The notes below the pieces were generated by a model. That model searched no databases. It had not been told where the DNA came from and was given only the letters and a program-made list of their open reading frames with translations. From assembly GCA_016704445.1 (NCBI GenBank), contig JADJAE010000003.1, forward strand, positions 62,001-126,000: a DNA stretch of 64,000 nucleotides, given 5' to 3'. The DNA is from Deltaproteobacteria bacterium (lineage in GTDB: Bacteria; Myxococcota_A; Polyangia; Polyangiales; Ga0077539). Of this stretch, positions 1 through 8,029 are shown one piece after another. Each line of letters begins with the position of its first letter. Position 1 is the stretch's first letter. Both the position numbers and the translations under genes were made by a program.

Positions 1-261
1 TCGCAGCTCCTCGACAACGTCAAGGCCCGGGACATGGCCTCCGACGGCTCGTACCGCAAGCGCTCCCCGAAGCCGGGTGAGGCCCCCAACCGCACGCAGT
101 CGAAGTTCATGGAGCGCGCCAAGGTGCGCGCCCGAGCGAGCGTCTGGTCGGTGCCGCCGACGCCCTTCCGCGCCATGCCCAACGAGGAGCCGACGCTGCC
201 TCCGATGCCCGAGATTCCGGCCCCTCCGAGGGTGCCCAAGCACCGCAAGAAGCCGCGCTGA
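1..261 (+). CDS. ppk1: C-terminal end of polyphosphate kinase (partial)
   Basis: The reading frame is open from base 1 and ends at a TGA at 259-261, so the gene begins upstream of the window. The first residues read LLDNVKAR, then DGSY, P-x-x-GE and a QSKFMERA segment. This resembles the end of the last domain of polyphosphate kinase 1, where a DNVKAR-like stretch precedes the final helix. That enzyme reversibly polymerises the gamma phosphate of ATP into polyphosphate. About 40 further residues form a Pro/Arg/Lys-rich tail not usual in the family. The ATG at 34 is internal to the frame. No catalytic histidine lies in the visible part, so the call rests on the C-terminal motif only. Confidence 0.55.
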   Translation, partial: SQLLDNVKARDMASDGSYRKRSPKPGEAPNRTQSKFMERAKVRARASVWSVPPTPFRAMPNEEPTLPPMPEIPAPPRVPKHRKKPR

Positions 262-345
262 CGCGGTTGCGTTACGGCGGGCCGCGGGCCGTGCTAGAGA
301 CGTCGCCCCATCGCGAAGGTTCTCGCGGAAGGAGAAGCACCCCCA

Positions 346-915
346 ATGGCACAGTCGGCAACGTTTCCTGCGATCAACGTCCCCGGTGAGGGCGACCTCT
401 TCGCGCGGTTCACGACGGGGCAGGGCGAGATCGTCATCAAGCTCGAGGAGAAGCTCGCGCCCAACACGGTGCGCAACTTCGTCGGGCTCGCCACCGGCGC
501 CCAGACCTGGGACGACCCCAAGACCAACAAGCCCTCCAACCAGCCCTTCTACGACGGCCTGGTCTTCCACCGGGTCATCCCGGGCTTCATGATCCAGGGC
601 GGCTGCCCCCAGGGCCTCGGCGTCGGCAACCCGGGCTACCGCTTCGCCGACGAGTTTCACCCCACCCTGAAGCACGACCGCCCGGGCATCCTCTCGATGG
701 CCAACTCGGGCCCCGGCACCAACGGCTCGCAGTTCTTCATCACCGAAGGCCCGACGCCGCACCTCAACAACAAGCACTCGGTGTTCGGCTCGGTGGTCAA
801 GGGCATGGATGTGGTCAACCGCATCGCCAACCTCCCGCGCGGCCGCGGCGACCGGCCCAACGACACCGCCGCGGCCACCATCCAGCGCGTCGAGTTCTTC
901 CGCGCCAACGCCTGA
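346..915 (+). CDS. Cyclophilin-type peptidyl-prolyl cis-trans isomerase
   Basis: A 189-residue protein that is essentially one cyclophilin domain, catalysing cis-trans isomerisation of X-Pro peptide bonds during folding. Visible signatures are the N-terminal strand motif ARFTTGQGEIVIKL, the active-site block FHRVIPGFMIQGG, the NSGPGTNGSQFFI segment and the H-x-x-L-x-x-K-H-x-V-FG block. There is no signal peptide, so it is probably cytoplasmic. The ATG follows a GGAGAAG ribosome-binding site. It lies about 85 bases after the polyphosphate kinase end and 62 bases before rsmA on the same strand. Length is typical for small bacterial cyclophilins. Confidence 0.92.
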   Translation: MAQSATFPAINVPGEGDLFARFTTGQGEIVIKLEEKLAPNTVRNFVGLATGAQTWDDPKTNKPSNQPFYDGLVFHRVIPGFMIQGGCPQGLGVGNPGYRFADEFHPTLKHDRPGILSMANSGPGTNGSQFFITEGPTPHLNNKHSVFGSVVKGMDVVNRIANLPRGRGDRPNDTAAATIQRVEFFRANA

Positions 916-976
916 TTCCGTACCTCTCCCTCCCGGCGCGCCGTCGCACGCGGCGCCCAGATCGAAGCCCCCGACC

Positions 977-1822
977 ATGGACCCGGCAACGCCCGCTGGC
1001 TGGCTCGACCCGCGAACCTTCCTCTCGCGCCACAAGCTCCGCCCGAAGGACAGCTTCGGGCAGTGCTTCCTCATCTCGCCCCACGTGGTGCGGTCCATCG
1101 TCGAGGCCGTCGACGCCCGTGCCGACGAGACCGTCATCGAGATCGGGACGGGCACCGGCACCCTCGCTCGCTGCCTCGCGCCGAGCGCCCGCCGGGTGCT
1201 CGCCATCGAGCGCGACCGCGACCTCGTGGCCGCCCTCGCGGCCGATCCGCTGCCGCCCAACGTGACCGTCATCGAGGCCGACGCGGCGACCTTCGATTAC
1301 GCGGCGGTGTATGCCGAGGGGCCGACCGCGGTGGTGGGCAACCTGCCCTACCAGATCACCGGGAGGCTCATCCGCGCGCTGGTCGAGACGCCCGGCTGGC
1401 GCGTCGCTGTGGTGATGGTGCAGCAGGAGGTCGGCAAGCGCCTCGCCGCCTCGCCGGGCGACGACGACTGGGGCGCGCTGTCGGTGTTCACCCAGGCGGC
1501 GTGCGAGGTGGAGAAGGTCTGCGGCGCGGCCCCGGGGTGCTTCCACCCGGCGCCCCGGGTGCAGTCGTCGGTGGTGAAGCTCACGCCCCGGGCGACGCCG
1601 CTGGCGGTCGAGGACAGGCGCTTCCAGCAGGTGGTGAAGGCGCTCTTCGCGGCGCGCCGCAAGACCCTGCGCAACGGTCTCTCGTCGGTGGTCGGTCGCG
1701 ACCACGCCGCGGCGGTGTGCGAGGCCGCAGGCGTCGACCCCGGGGCGCGCCCGGAGACGCTCACGATTGCGCAGCTAGGGCGGCTCAGCGAGGAGACGAA
1801 GGTCGATCGGTCGGCGGGCTGA
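977..1822 (+). CDS. rsmA: 16S rRNA dimethyladenosine transferase RsmA (KsgA)
   Basis: A 281-residue SAM-dependent methyltransferase that dimethylates two adjacent adenosines near the 3' end of 16S rRNA during small-subunit maturation. The N-terminus has the family motif KDSFGQCFL (most members have FGQ-N-FL). This is followed by the SAM motif VIEIGTGTGTLA, the acidic loop AIERDRDL, and the catalytic NLPYQIT motif. The C-terminal helical domain contains FAARRKTLRN. I chose the ATG at 977 because the family motifs begin about 25 residues later; the frame is open further upstream but that part overlaps the cyclophilin gene. The 3' end overlaps the convergent gene at 1785-2444 by 38 bases. Confidence 0.93.
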   Translation: MDPATPAGWLDPRTFLSRHKLRPKDSFGQCFLISPHVVRSIVEAVDARADETVIEIGTGTGTLARCLAPSARRVLAIERDRDLVAALAADPLPPNVTVIEADAATFDYAAVYAEGPTAVVGNLPYQITGRLIRALVETPGWRVAVVMVQQEVGKRLAASPGDDDWGALSVFTQAACEVEKVCGAAPGCFHPAPRVQSSVVKLTPRATPLAVEDRRFQQVVKALFAARRKTLRNGLSSVVGRDHAAAVCEAAGVDPGARPETLTIAQLGRLSEETKVDRSAG

Positions 1823-2444
1823 CCACGGGCGGTGGCGGTGGCGCGGGCGGCGGCGGGGGCGGCTCGGTGAAGCGAAGTCGCAGCTCGCGCTCGGCGCCGC
1901 CGAAGACGGTGGTGGTGGTGCTGAAGGCCGTCACCCCTTCGCCGTCGGCCTCGATGAGCGCCGTGCCGGACATCACCGGGAAGGCCGCGCTCCAGGCGGA
2001 GCGGGGGAGCTCGCGGCCGTTGACGCGCAGCCGCAGGCCAGGCGGCGGCGAGTCCGGGAGCACCAGTCGTAGCCGATCCATTTGCGGCTGGAGCAGGTCG
2101 ATGATGGCGCGGCACGCGGAGATGATGCGCGCCCGGTTGCGCACGCCGGGGTCGGCCTCGGCGCCGACGAGGCAGTGGGTCGCGTGGTCGAGGGCGTCGA
2201 CTCCGTGCTGCAGGGCGAGGTGCTCCTCCGCGACCAGCATGCGCAGCGACGGGGTCCAGCGGATCTGACCGGCCTGCGTGGCGAGGCTCACTGCCCGGTC
2301 GTGGAGACCGGCGTCCCTGGCGGCCTCGGCGTCGGCGATGAGCGAGCGTCGGTGGTCCTCGTCGGGCCCCGGCTGGGCGGCGACGAGAGCGGAGGCTGCG
2401 ACGAAGGCCAGCACGAGCTTCGATACGGAGAGCGGTGGCGGCAT
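1785..2444 (-). CDS. Predicted exported protein of unknown function
   Basis: A 219-residue protein starting MPPPLSVSKLVLAFVAASA, a clear Sec-type signal sequence ending near an A-Q-P site. The mature part starts with an Ala-rich helical region (about residues 35-130) that looks like degenerate TPR helices. It continues into a beta-rich segment with LRLRVNGRELP, which resembles a PEGA-like strand pair. It ends in a Pro-run tail. The frame is open far upstream (to 2747), but that extension runs antisense through the tRNA-Ser gene and is not protein. Its 3' end overlaps rsmA by 38 bases on the opposite strand. No catalytic residues recognised. Confidence 0.6.
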   Translation of the reverse strand: MPPPLSVSKLVLAFVAASALVAAQPGPDEDHRRSLIADAEAARDAGLHDRAVSLATQAGQIRWTPSLRMLVAEEHLALQHGVDALDHATHCLVGAEADPGVRNRARIISACRAIIDLLQPQMDRLRLVLPDSPPPGLRLRVNGRELPRSAWSAAFPVMSGTALIEADGEGVTAFSTTTTVFGGAERELRLRFTEPPPPPPAPPPPPVVSPPTDRPSSPR

Positions 2445-2648
2445 GTCGGGTTCTCTGGGGGGCTGAGCGGGCTTCGAGCTCCTCTGACCATTGTTGATGG
2501 GAGAGCCGCTGTCCACCATCGGCGCTGGTCGGCTGCGCCGAAGGGGCGAAGGGCCTTCCGAGGGCTCGGCGGTTGACAGCACCCCTCCGATCAGCCAGAA
2601 GGGAGCGCTCTGCATCGAGCGACCTCCCCGTCGCTCTACGCTCCAACA

Positions 2649-2733
2649 GGAGGAGTGGCCGAGTGGTCTATGGCAGCGGTTTTGAAAACCGCCGTAGGGA
2701 AACCTGCCGGGGGTTCGAATCCCTCCTCCTCCT
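2649..2733 (+). tRNA. tRNA-Ser (anticodon TGA)
   Basis: The acceptor arm GGAGGAG (2649-2655) pairs with CTCCTCC (2726-2732). The anticodon arm GCGGT/ACCGC (2676-2680 with 2688-2692) closes a seven-base loop with anticodon TGA at 2683-2685. The T-arm carries the TTCGAAT loop at 2714-2720. A long variable arm between 2693 and 2708 makes it a class II tRNA, as expected for serine. CCA is not encoded. The base after the acceptor stem is T rather than the usual G discriminator, but the TCC repeats here make the exact end ambiguous by a few bases. Confidence 0.95.
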
Positions 2734-2765
2734 CCTCGAAGCTTCATTCAACACCACGATCTTCT

Positions 2766-5700
2766 TTGGACACTCCACTCGCTCTCCACGTCCACCTGGC
2801 CGCACAGGGTCAGTCCCTGGCGTTCTCGATCTCGTTTGAGCGCTATGAAGATCCGACGACGCTGTCGCGCTGGCAGCCATCGGACAACTTCGTGGTCCCG
2901 TCGCACCCGGGCTGTGTCCGCCGCCGTCCGTCCTTCGTCCCAGGGAGCTTCCGGGAGGTGTTCCTCGCGGCGCTCTTCCCCAGGCTCGCCAACCACCACC
3001 CGGTGCCGCTGCCCGGTCACCTGCGAGAGCTCGACACCGCCCGCGTAGAGTTCCCGAAGCGCACCCTCGGCGAGGGGCCCTACCACATCGTCGGCTGGTC
3101 CGTTCCGGCCAGCCAGGCGCTCACGCACCTGCGGCCCTTCCTGCGCTCCTGGACGCGGCGCTACGGCGCGGCGCTGTCGAGCCCCGGCAGCTTCGTCGCC
3201 CTCGACGCCCTCGACCTCCTCCACGCGGCGTTCTCCCATGGAAACCTTCTGCCCACGCGGCTTCCGGGGCTGCCCGACCACGCGCCCTCTCGCTGGGTTC
3301 CGCCGGTCTCGCTCAACGCCCTGATGAGCTTCCGGCGCGCGCTGGTCGGCTGTCCCTCGCTCGGCGCCGTCCACGCGTGGTGCGTTCGGGCTCACGAATT
3401 TCGCACGCAGCCGCTGGTGCCTCAGAACGACACCGCGCCATTCGCCCGCTTCGCCGTCGAGGCGCTCTCCAGCGTCACCGGTGACTCATCGGACAACGCC
3501 CCTCCCTCGAAGCCCACTCCCTTGAAGGCAGAGGTGCTGGCCTCCCTGCACGCGTCCTTCGGCAGCTGCCTGCACCCCAACCACGATGTCTGGAAGCCCG
3601 CGGTGCTGCCCTCGCAATCGCACCTCCACGGGGTGATCGTGCCATCGGAAGCCGGGCGCTCCGAGCAGCCCTGGCAGATGGAGATGGCGTTGATCGGAGA
3701 GGGGCCCGCGGTGCCGCTCTTCGGACTCGTCAAGTCCGATATGCTCCGCGACCCGGTGGTCGAGGCCGCGGACGACACCGTGCGGCGCTTCCCGGCGAGC
3801 GTGGCCTACCGCGACTGGGAGGGACTGCTGGAGCAGCGGCCCTTCCTGGGCGCGCGCCCGGAGCTGCTGCGCGACGGCCGTAGCCCGCTTACCGAGGCGG
3901 AGATGTCCGTGGTGGCGGGCCTTCCCCCGATGCACGGCCGGCCCACGGAGAAGGTGTACCGCGCGCTCAACATGGAGGCGCCGAGCCGCGGTCGCGAGCC
4001 GGTGCTCTTCAGCGTATCGATTGGCAACACGCAGAGCGCGCGGCTGCGGGTGAAGTGGAGCCCGGTCAACGACGGCGAGCTTGAGCAGCAGCTGGGCGAG
4101 GGCGGCCTCGCGATGCTGCGCTTCGTCCCCGAGCTCACGGTGGTGCTCGGCGAGGACGAGCTCTCCCCGGAGCAGGCGCGGCTGCTGCTGGAGTCGTCCG
4201 AGGGGGCCATCCTGCGCATCGGCCGCAGGGCGGTGCCGCGGAGCGACCTGGAGGCGGTGCTCGAGCTCGCGCTGGCGCGGCGCAAGGTGCTCGAGCGGCT
4301 GATGAAGGGCGGATCGCTCGGCTGGCAGGACGTCAACCAGCTCGAGGACGAGTGGACCGCCACGCGCGACGCGGCCCGGCTGGAGTCGGTCTTCGCGGCG
4401 CAGTGGGAGATCTTCCTGGAGAAGCTCGCCTCGGGCAGCGCGTCGCGGCTCACCGAGACGCCGCCGGGCTTCCAGGGGACGCTGCGCCCCTACCAGCTCA
4501 GGGGATTGAGCTGGATGGACCAGATCACCTCCTTCGGGCTCGGTGCCTGCCTCGCCGACGACATGGGCCTCGGGAAGACCGTGCAGGTGCTGGCGCTCTT
4601 GTGGCATCACCGCCGCCCCGGCGCCCCGAAGCGCCCGAAGCACCCCGACCTGGTGGTGTGCCCGACCTCGGTCGTACACAACTGGGTCAAGGAGGCGCGG
4701 CGCTTCGCCCCGAAGCTCAAGGTGTATATGCACCAGGAGAGCTCGCGGGAGACCGATCCGCGGCGCTTCGGGGACGTCGTGCGCACCTCGGACGTGATGG
4801 TGACCAGCTACGCGCTGCTTCGCCGCGACCGTGCCTTGTTCGAAGAGCACAAGTTCAACCTCCTCATCGTGGATGAGGCCCAGCACGTGAAGAACCCGCT
4901 GGCCCAGCAGACCCAGGTGCTCAAGGGACTACGCGCCTCGCGCCGACTGGCGCTTACCGGCACTCCCGTGGAGAACCACCTGCGCGATCTCTGGTCGATC
5001 TTCGACCTGGTGATGCCGGGGCTGCTGGGCGGCCCGACCCGCTTCTCCCGGTCGTTCCTCGAGCCGATGCGGCGAGGCGAGGAGACGGCCATGGCGCGGC
5101 TTCGTCGGCGCGTGGGGCCCTTCATGCTGCGACGCAGCAAGCGCGACCCGGAGGTGGCGGGCGACCTGCCGCCGCGCACCGAGCAGATCGTCGAGTGCGG
5201 GCTCACGCGGGAGCAGGCGGCGCTCTACCGCGCGCTCACCGAGGTGACCTTCGAGAAGGTGAAGGGCGGTCACGGGATGGGGCGCCGGGCGTCGATCCTG
5301 GCGGCGCTCACCGGGTTGAAGCAGATCTGCAACCACCCGGAGAACTACGTAGAGGAAGACCCGGAGAGGCTCCTGGGACGGTCGAGCAAGCTCGATCGGT
5401 GCATGGAGTTGTTGGAAGAGCTCATCGACCAGGGACAGCCCACGCTGGTGTTCACCCAGTATCGGGAGATGGGTGAGCTGTTGCAGGCCGCCATCGAACA
5501 ACGCTTCGACCGCGAGGTGCCGTTCTTCCATGGAGGGCTGTCGCCGAGGGAGCGCGAGAACATGCTCGACGCGTTCCGCTCGGAGGACGGCGAGCCGGTG
5601 CTGATCCTCTCGTTGAAGGCTGGCGGCACGGGGCTCAACCTGGTTCGCGCGACGGCGGTCATCCACTACGATCGCTGGTGGAACCCCGCCGTCGAGGATC

Positions 5701-5933
5701 AGGCGACGGACCGGGCGCACCGCATCGGTCAGACCAGACCCGTGAACGTCTACAAGTTCGTCACCACGGGCACCCTCGAGGAGCGCATCCAGCGGATGTT
5801 GGAAGAGAAGCGCTCGCTCGCCGCGGAGGTGCTGTCCGACGCCGGAGAGACCTGGGTGACCGAGATGAGCGACCGCGAGCTGAGGGACTTCCTGAAGCTG
5901 GATGAGTCCAGCGAAGAAGGAGCGGAGAGTTGA
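2766..5933 (+). CDS. SNF2-family DEAD/DEAH-box helicase
   Basis: A protein of about 1055 residues with a complete SNF2 ATPase core in its C-terminal half: Walker A DDMGLGKTVQ, motif II IVDEAQHVKN, motif III ALTGTPVENHLRDLW, then the helicase C domain with FFHGGLSPRER, LKAGGTGLNL and the QATDRAHRIGQ motif VI. These enzymes use ATP to translocate on duplex DNA. The N-terminal 500 residues match the long helicase-associated region of bacterial SNF2 proteins. The frame opens inside the tRNA-Ser gene. The first plausible start after it is TTG at 2766, without a clear ribosome-binding site, so the true start is uncertain. The stop overlaps the next gene's start (TTGA), indicating translational coupling. 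Confidence 0.9.
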   Translation: MDTPLALHVHLAAQGQSLAFSISFERYEDPTTLSRWQPSDNFVVPSHPGCVRRRPSFVPGSFREVFLAALFPRLANHHPVPLPGHLRELDTARVEFPKRTLGEGPYHIVGWSVPASQALTHLRPFLRSWTRRYGAALSSPGSFVALDALDLLHAAFSHGNLLPTRLPGLPDHAPSRWVPPVSLNALMSFRRALVGCPSLGAVHAWCVRAHEFRTQPLVPQNDTAPFARFAVEALSSVTGDSSDNAPPSKPTPLKAEVLASLHASFGSCLHPNHDVWKPAVLPSQSHLHGVIVPSEAGRSEQPWQMEMALIGEGPAVPLFGLVKSDMLRDPVVEAADDTVRRFPASVAYRDWEGLLEQRPFLGARPELLRDGRSPLTEAEMSVVAGLPPMHGRPTEKVYRALNMEAPSRGREPVLFSVSIGNTQSARLRVKWSPVNDGELEQQLGEGGLAMLRFVPELTVVLGEDELSPEQARLLLESSEGAILRIGRRAVPRSDLEAVLELALARRKVLERLMKGGSLGWQDVNQLEDEWTATRDAARLESVFAAQWEIFLEKLASGSASRLTETPPGFQGTLRPYQLRGLSWMDQITSFGLGACLADDMGLGKTVQVLALLWHHRRPGAPKRPKHPDLVVCPTSVVHNWVKEARRFAPKLKVYMHQESSRETDPRRFGDVVRTSDVMVTSYALLRRDRALFEEHKFNLLIVDEAQHVKNPLAQQTQVLKGLRASRRLALTGTPVENHLRDLWSIFDLVMPGLLGGPTRFSRSFLEPMRRGEETAMARLRRRVGPFMLRRSKRDPEVAGDLPPRTEQIVECGLTREQAALYRALTEVTFEKVKGGHGMGRRASILAALTGLKQICNHPENYVEEDPERLLGRSSKLDRCMELLEELIDQGQPTLVFTQYREMGELLQAAIEQRFDREVPFFHGGLSPRERENMLDAFRSEDGEPVLILSLKAGGTGLNLVRATAVIHYDRWWNPAVEDQATDRAHRIGQTRPVNVYKFVTTGTLEERIQRMLEEKRSLAAEVLSDAGETWVTEMSDRELRDFLKLDESSEEGAES

Positions 5934-7144
5934 TCCCCGAAGAGACAGAGAGCGCCCGCGGGCCGGTGTACATGACGCCGGTGCGCGACCTGTACGCACT
6001 CGACCTCGGGGAGGGCGAGCGCATCGAGGTACGCCGCCACGCGACCATCCTCACGGCGCTGATCCACACGCCGCCCGGCGGCGGCGAGCCCGCGGAGTTC
6101 GACCTCCGGCGCTGGCACTATCGCCAATGGGCGACGCAGATCGAGGACCGCGAGTACTCCGAAGGGCTCCGCTCCCTCATCGCCGCGCACGGCCTCTTCG
6201 AGCACCCCCGATGGATCACCGACGACCTCTCGGCGGAGCTCGAGCCCGAGGCGATGACGGTGCTCCATGACCTCCGCGCCACGTGGCTCAGTCGATATGG
6301 GAGTCCGCAGAGGCCGCCCAGCGTGGGCGCCCAGCTCTGCAGCCTGTGCATGGCGGCCGAGCCGCCGCGGGGGCCGCTCACGGTGTGGACCCCGTCGCCG
6401 ACGCAGCAGGTCTGCCCCCACCGCGACGCCGCCGCGCGCGCCCTGCTCCGGCTGACCGAGCACTACGATGAGCTGGTCTTCGAGCTCCTCGACCTGATGG
6501 TGGTGGCGCCGATGCCCGTGCCGGCAGGCTCCCCCGCGCTCCGGCGCTTCGTGCTGCCCTCGGACTGGATGCGGGCCCTCCTGGGCCACTGGCTGCTCGG
6601 GCGCAACTATGTCCACAGCGATCACCCGTGGCGCACCCGCGGGGTCACGCGCCATCGTCGCTTCTCGCACCGCGCGCTGCGCGCAGAGGGCCACGGCGAG
6701 CTCACCCCCGAGGAGCGCTACTCGGCGCTGGCCTGGGGCATCAGCCCCGATGACCTCTCGCTGATGCCCGAGGAGCCGGAGAGCGTCGGCTCTCCCGACA
6801 ACTCCTGGTGGACCGAGACCGCCTCGCCCCCGCCTGCGGGGGTGCGCGTCTACCCGGAGGGGGCCTCCACCAAGCCGCAGCACGCGCCCGTCCTCGAGCG
6901 GACGAAGCCCGCGGCGAAGGCCGAGCGCAAGCAGAGCGCGCGTCCGGCGCCCGCCCCGGTGGCCGCCCTGGCGCCGGCGTCTCGTCCGCCCTCGAAGCGG
7001 CCTCCTGCGGCGAAGCCCAAGCGTACAACCTCCAAGGCCCCGGCCGCGAAGTCCGCGGACCTCGAGGAGACGCTCTCCTCGCTGACCGCCGGGCTCGCGG
7101 CGCTCTCTCAAATCATGGGTGGTCCGAAGAGCGGTCGGCGCTGA
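5930..7144 (+). CDS. Partner protein of SNF2 helicase with SWIM-like zinc site
   Basis: A 404-residue protein starting at a TTG that overlaps the helicase stop; AAGGAG lies eight bases before it, which supports this start. Around residues 130-160 it has CSLC, about 22 residues, then CPH followed by an amphipathic helix. That layout resembles a SWIM zinc finger (normally CxC-Xn-CxH), and SWIM proteins are known neighbours of bacterial SNF2 helicases. The last 110 residues are Ala/Pro/Lys-rich, ending in a short helix. No enzyme motif seen. I infer that it binds nucleic acid or the helicase. The spacing of the first cysteine pair differs from the canonical SWIM motif, so the assignment is tentative. 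Confidence 0.6.
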   Translation: MIPEETESARGPVYMTPVRDLYALDLGEGERIEVRRHATILTALIHTPPGGGEPAEFDLRRWHYRQWATQIEDREYSEGLRSLIAAHGLFEHPRWITDDLSAELEPEAMTVLHDLRATWLSRYGSPQRPPSVGAQLCSLCMAAEPPRGPLTVWTPSPTQQVCPHRDAAARALLRLTEHYDELVFELLDLMVVAPMPVPAGSPALRRFVLPSDWMRALLGHWLLGRNYVHSDHPWRTRGVTRHRRFSHRALRAEGHGELTPEERYSALAWGISPDDLSLMPEEPESVGSPDNSWWTETASPPPAGVRVYPEGASTKPQHAPVLERTKPAAKAERKQSARPAPAPVAALAPASRPPSKRPPAAKPKRTTSKAPAAKSADLEETLSSLTAGLAALSQIMGGPKSGRR

Positions 7145-7154
7145 TCGCGAGCGG

Positions 7155-7904
7155 TCAGAGCCTGGCGCCGCACTCCGGACAGCGGCTCACGTCGCTGCGG
7201 GTAATGCGGAGATTGCAATAGGCACAACGGAGCTCGGACTCCGCCCGAGGGGCCGCCATCGGCGCGGGCGGATGGGCGGCGTGGGCGGGCGCCCCGTGCT
7301 GCGTGGGCGCAGGCTGCGGAACCGGCGTGGGCGGCGGGTTGTGAGCGATCGCGGGCTGCGGGGAGCGCGCGGCGGCGGTGTAGCGGAGCTGCTGCGCGGG
7401 CAGCCACTTCTGGTCGCCGTCATCGAACTGGATGAAGAACATCGTGGCGTTGTCGTTCGCCCTCGCGACCACGCCCGAGTACCAGGACTCCTCCGCCCAC
7501 TCGCCCTGCACCGCGGTGCCCGGGGTGAGCTGCGGGGTCGGGGCGGCGTTGGGGCGGTCGCCGTTGGGACGGATCTTCATCGGCGCCAGCCACTTGGTGT
7601 CGCCGTCGTCGAACTGGACGAAGAACAGGGACCCGTTGGGGTTGGCCTCGCAGACGTAGCCCGGGTACCAGCTGTCCTCGGCCCAGTCGGCCATGACGCG
7701 GGCGCCGAGGGAGGGGGCCACCCCGTGCGCAGCAGCCCCAGGCGCAGATTGCACCTGGATCTGCTGGGTGGAGAGCCAGGCCGTGTCGCCGTCGTCGAAC
7801 TGCACGAAGTACTGCGGCTCGCCACGCCGGTCGCGCGCCTGGGACACCACTCCGGGATACCAGCTGCCGTTGGACCAGAGACCCATCACCCGTGCGCCGA
7901 TCAT
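7155..7904 (-). CDS. Triple Tudor-like domain protein with C-terminal zinc ribbon
   Basis: A 249-residue protein. Three repeats occupy about residues 1-50, 65-113 and 127-175. Each carries G-x-x-V then a W-Y-x-G-x-V strand and a final FVQFDDGD-x-x-WL block, the pattern of Tudor/Agenet-type beta barrels. A Pro/Ala linker follows, and the last 23 residues hold CAYC and CPEC, a short zinc ribbon. The ATG at 7904 is preceded by AAAGGAGG; the frame is open 14 codons further but without a ribosome-binding site. Eukaryotic Tudor barrels read methylated Lys or Arg; the bacterial ligand is unknown. The gene is convergent with the SNF2 partner (10-base gap) and downstream of the OmpA gene. Confidence 0.75.
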   Translation of the reverse strand: MIGARVMGLWSNGSWYPGVVSQARDRRGEPQYFVQFDDGDTAWLSTQQIQVQSAPGAAAHGVAPSLGARVMADWAEDSWYPGYVCEANPNGSLFFVQFDDGDTKWLAPMKIRPNGDRPNAAPTPQLTPGTAVQGEWAEESWYSGVVARANDNATMFFIQFDDGDQKWLPAQQLRYTAAARSPQPAIAHNPPPTPVPQPAPTQHGAPAHAAHPPAPMAAPRAESELRCAYCNLRITRSDVSRCPECGARL

Positions 7905-8029
7905 CGCGAAGCCTCCTTTGTCGTCAGGGGGCGCGGATGATGCCACAGACCGGGAGCCGGTCCGTGCGTCGATTGGTGGGGGATGTCGAGGCGGAGTGAG
8001 GGGTCAGTCGGCTGCGGAGCGGCGAGCGG

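Noticed and set aside
2444..2747. N-terminal extension reading GGGGGIRTPGRFPYGG on the minus strand
   Set aside because: It is antisense translation of the tRNA-Ser gene, a well-known source of false proteins. The signal peptide at 2444 is the real start.
2655..2765. N-terminal extension of the SNF2 helicase from ATG 2655
   Set aside because: Codons lie inside the tRNA-Ser gene (MAEWSMAAVLKTA). A tRNA gene does not encode the protein start.
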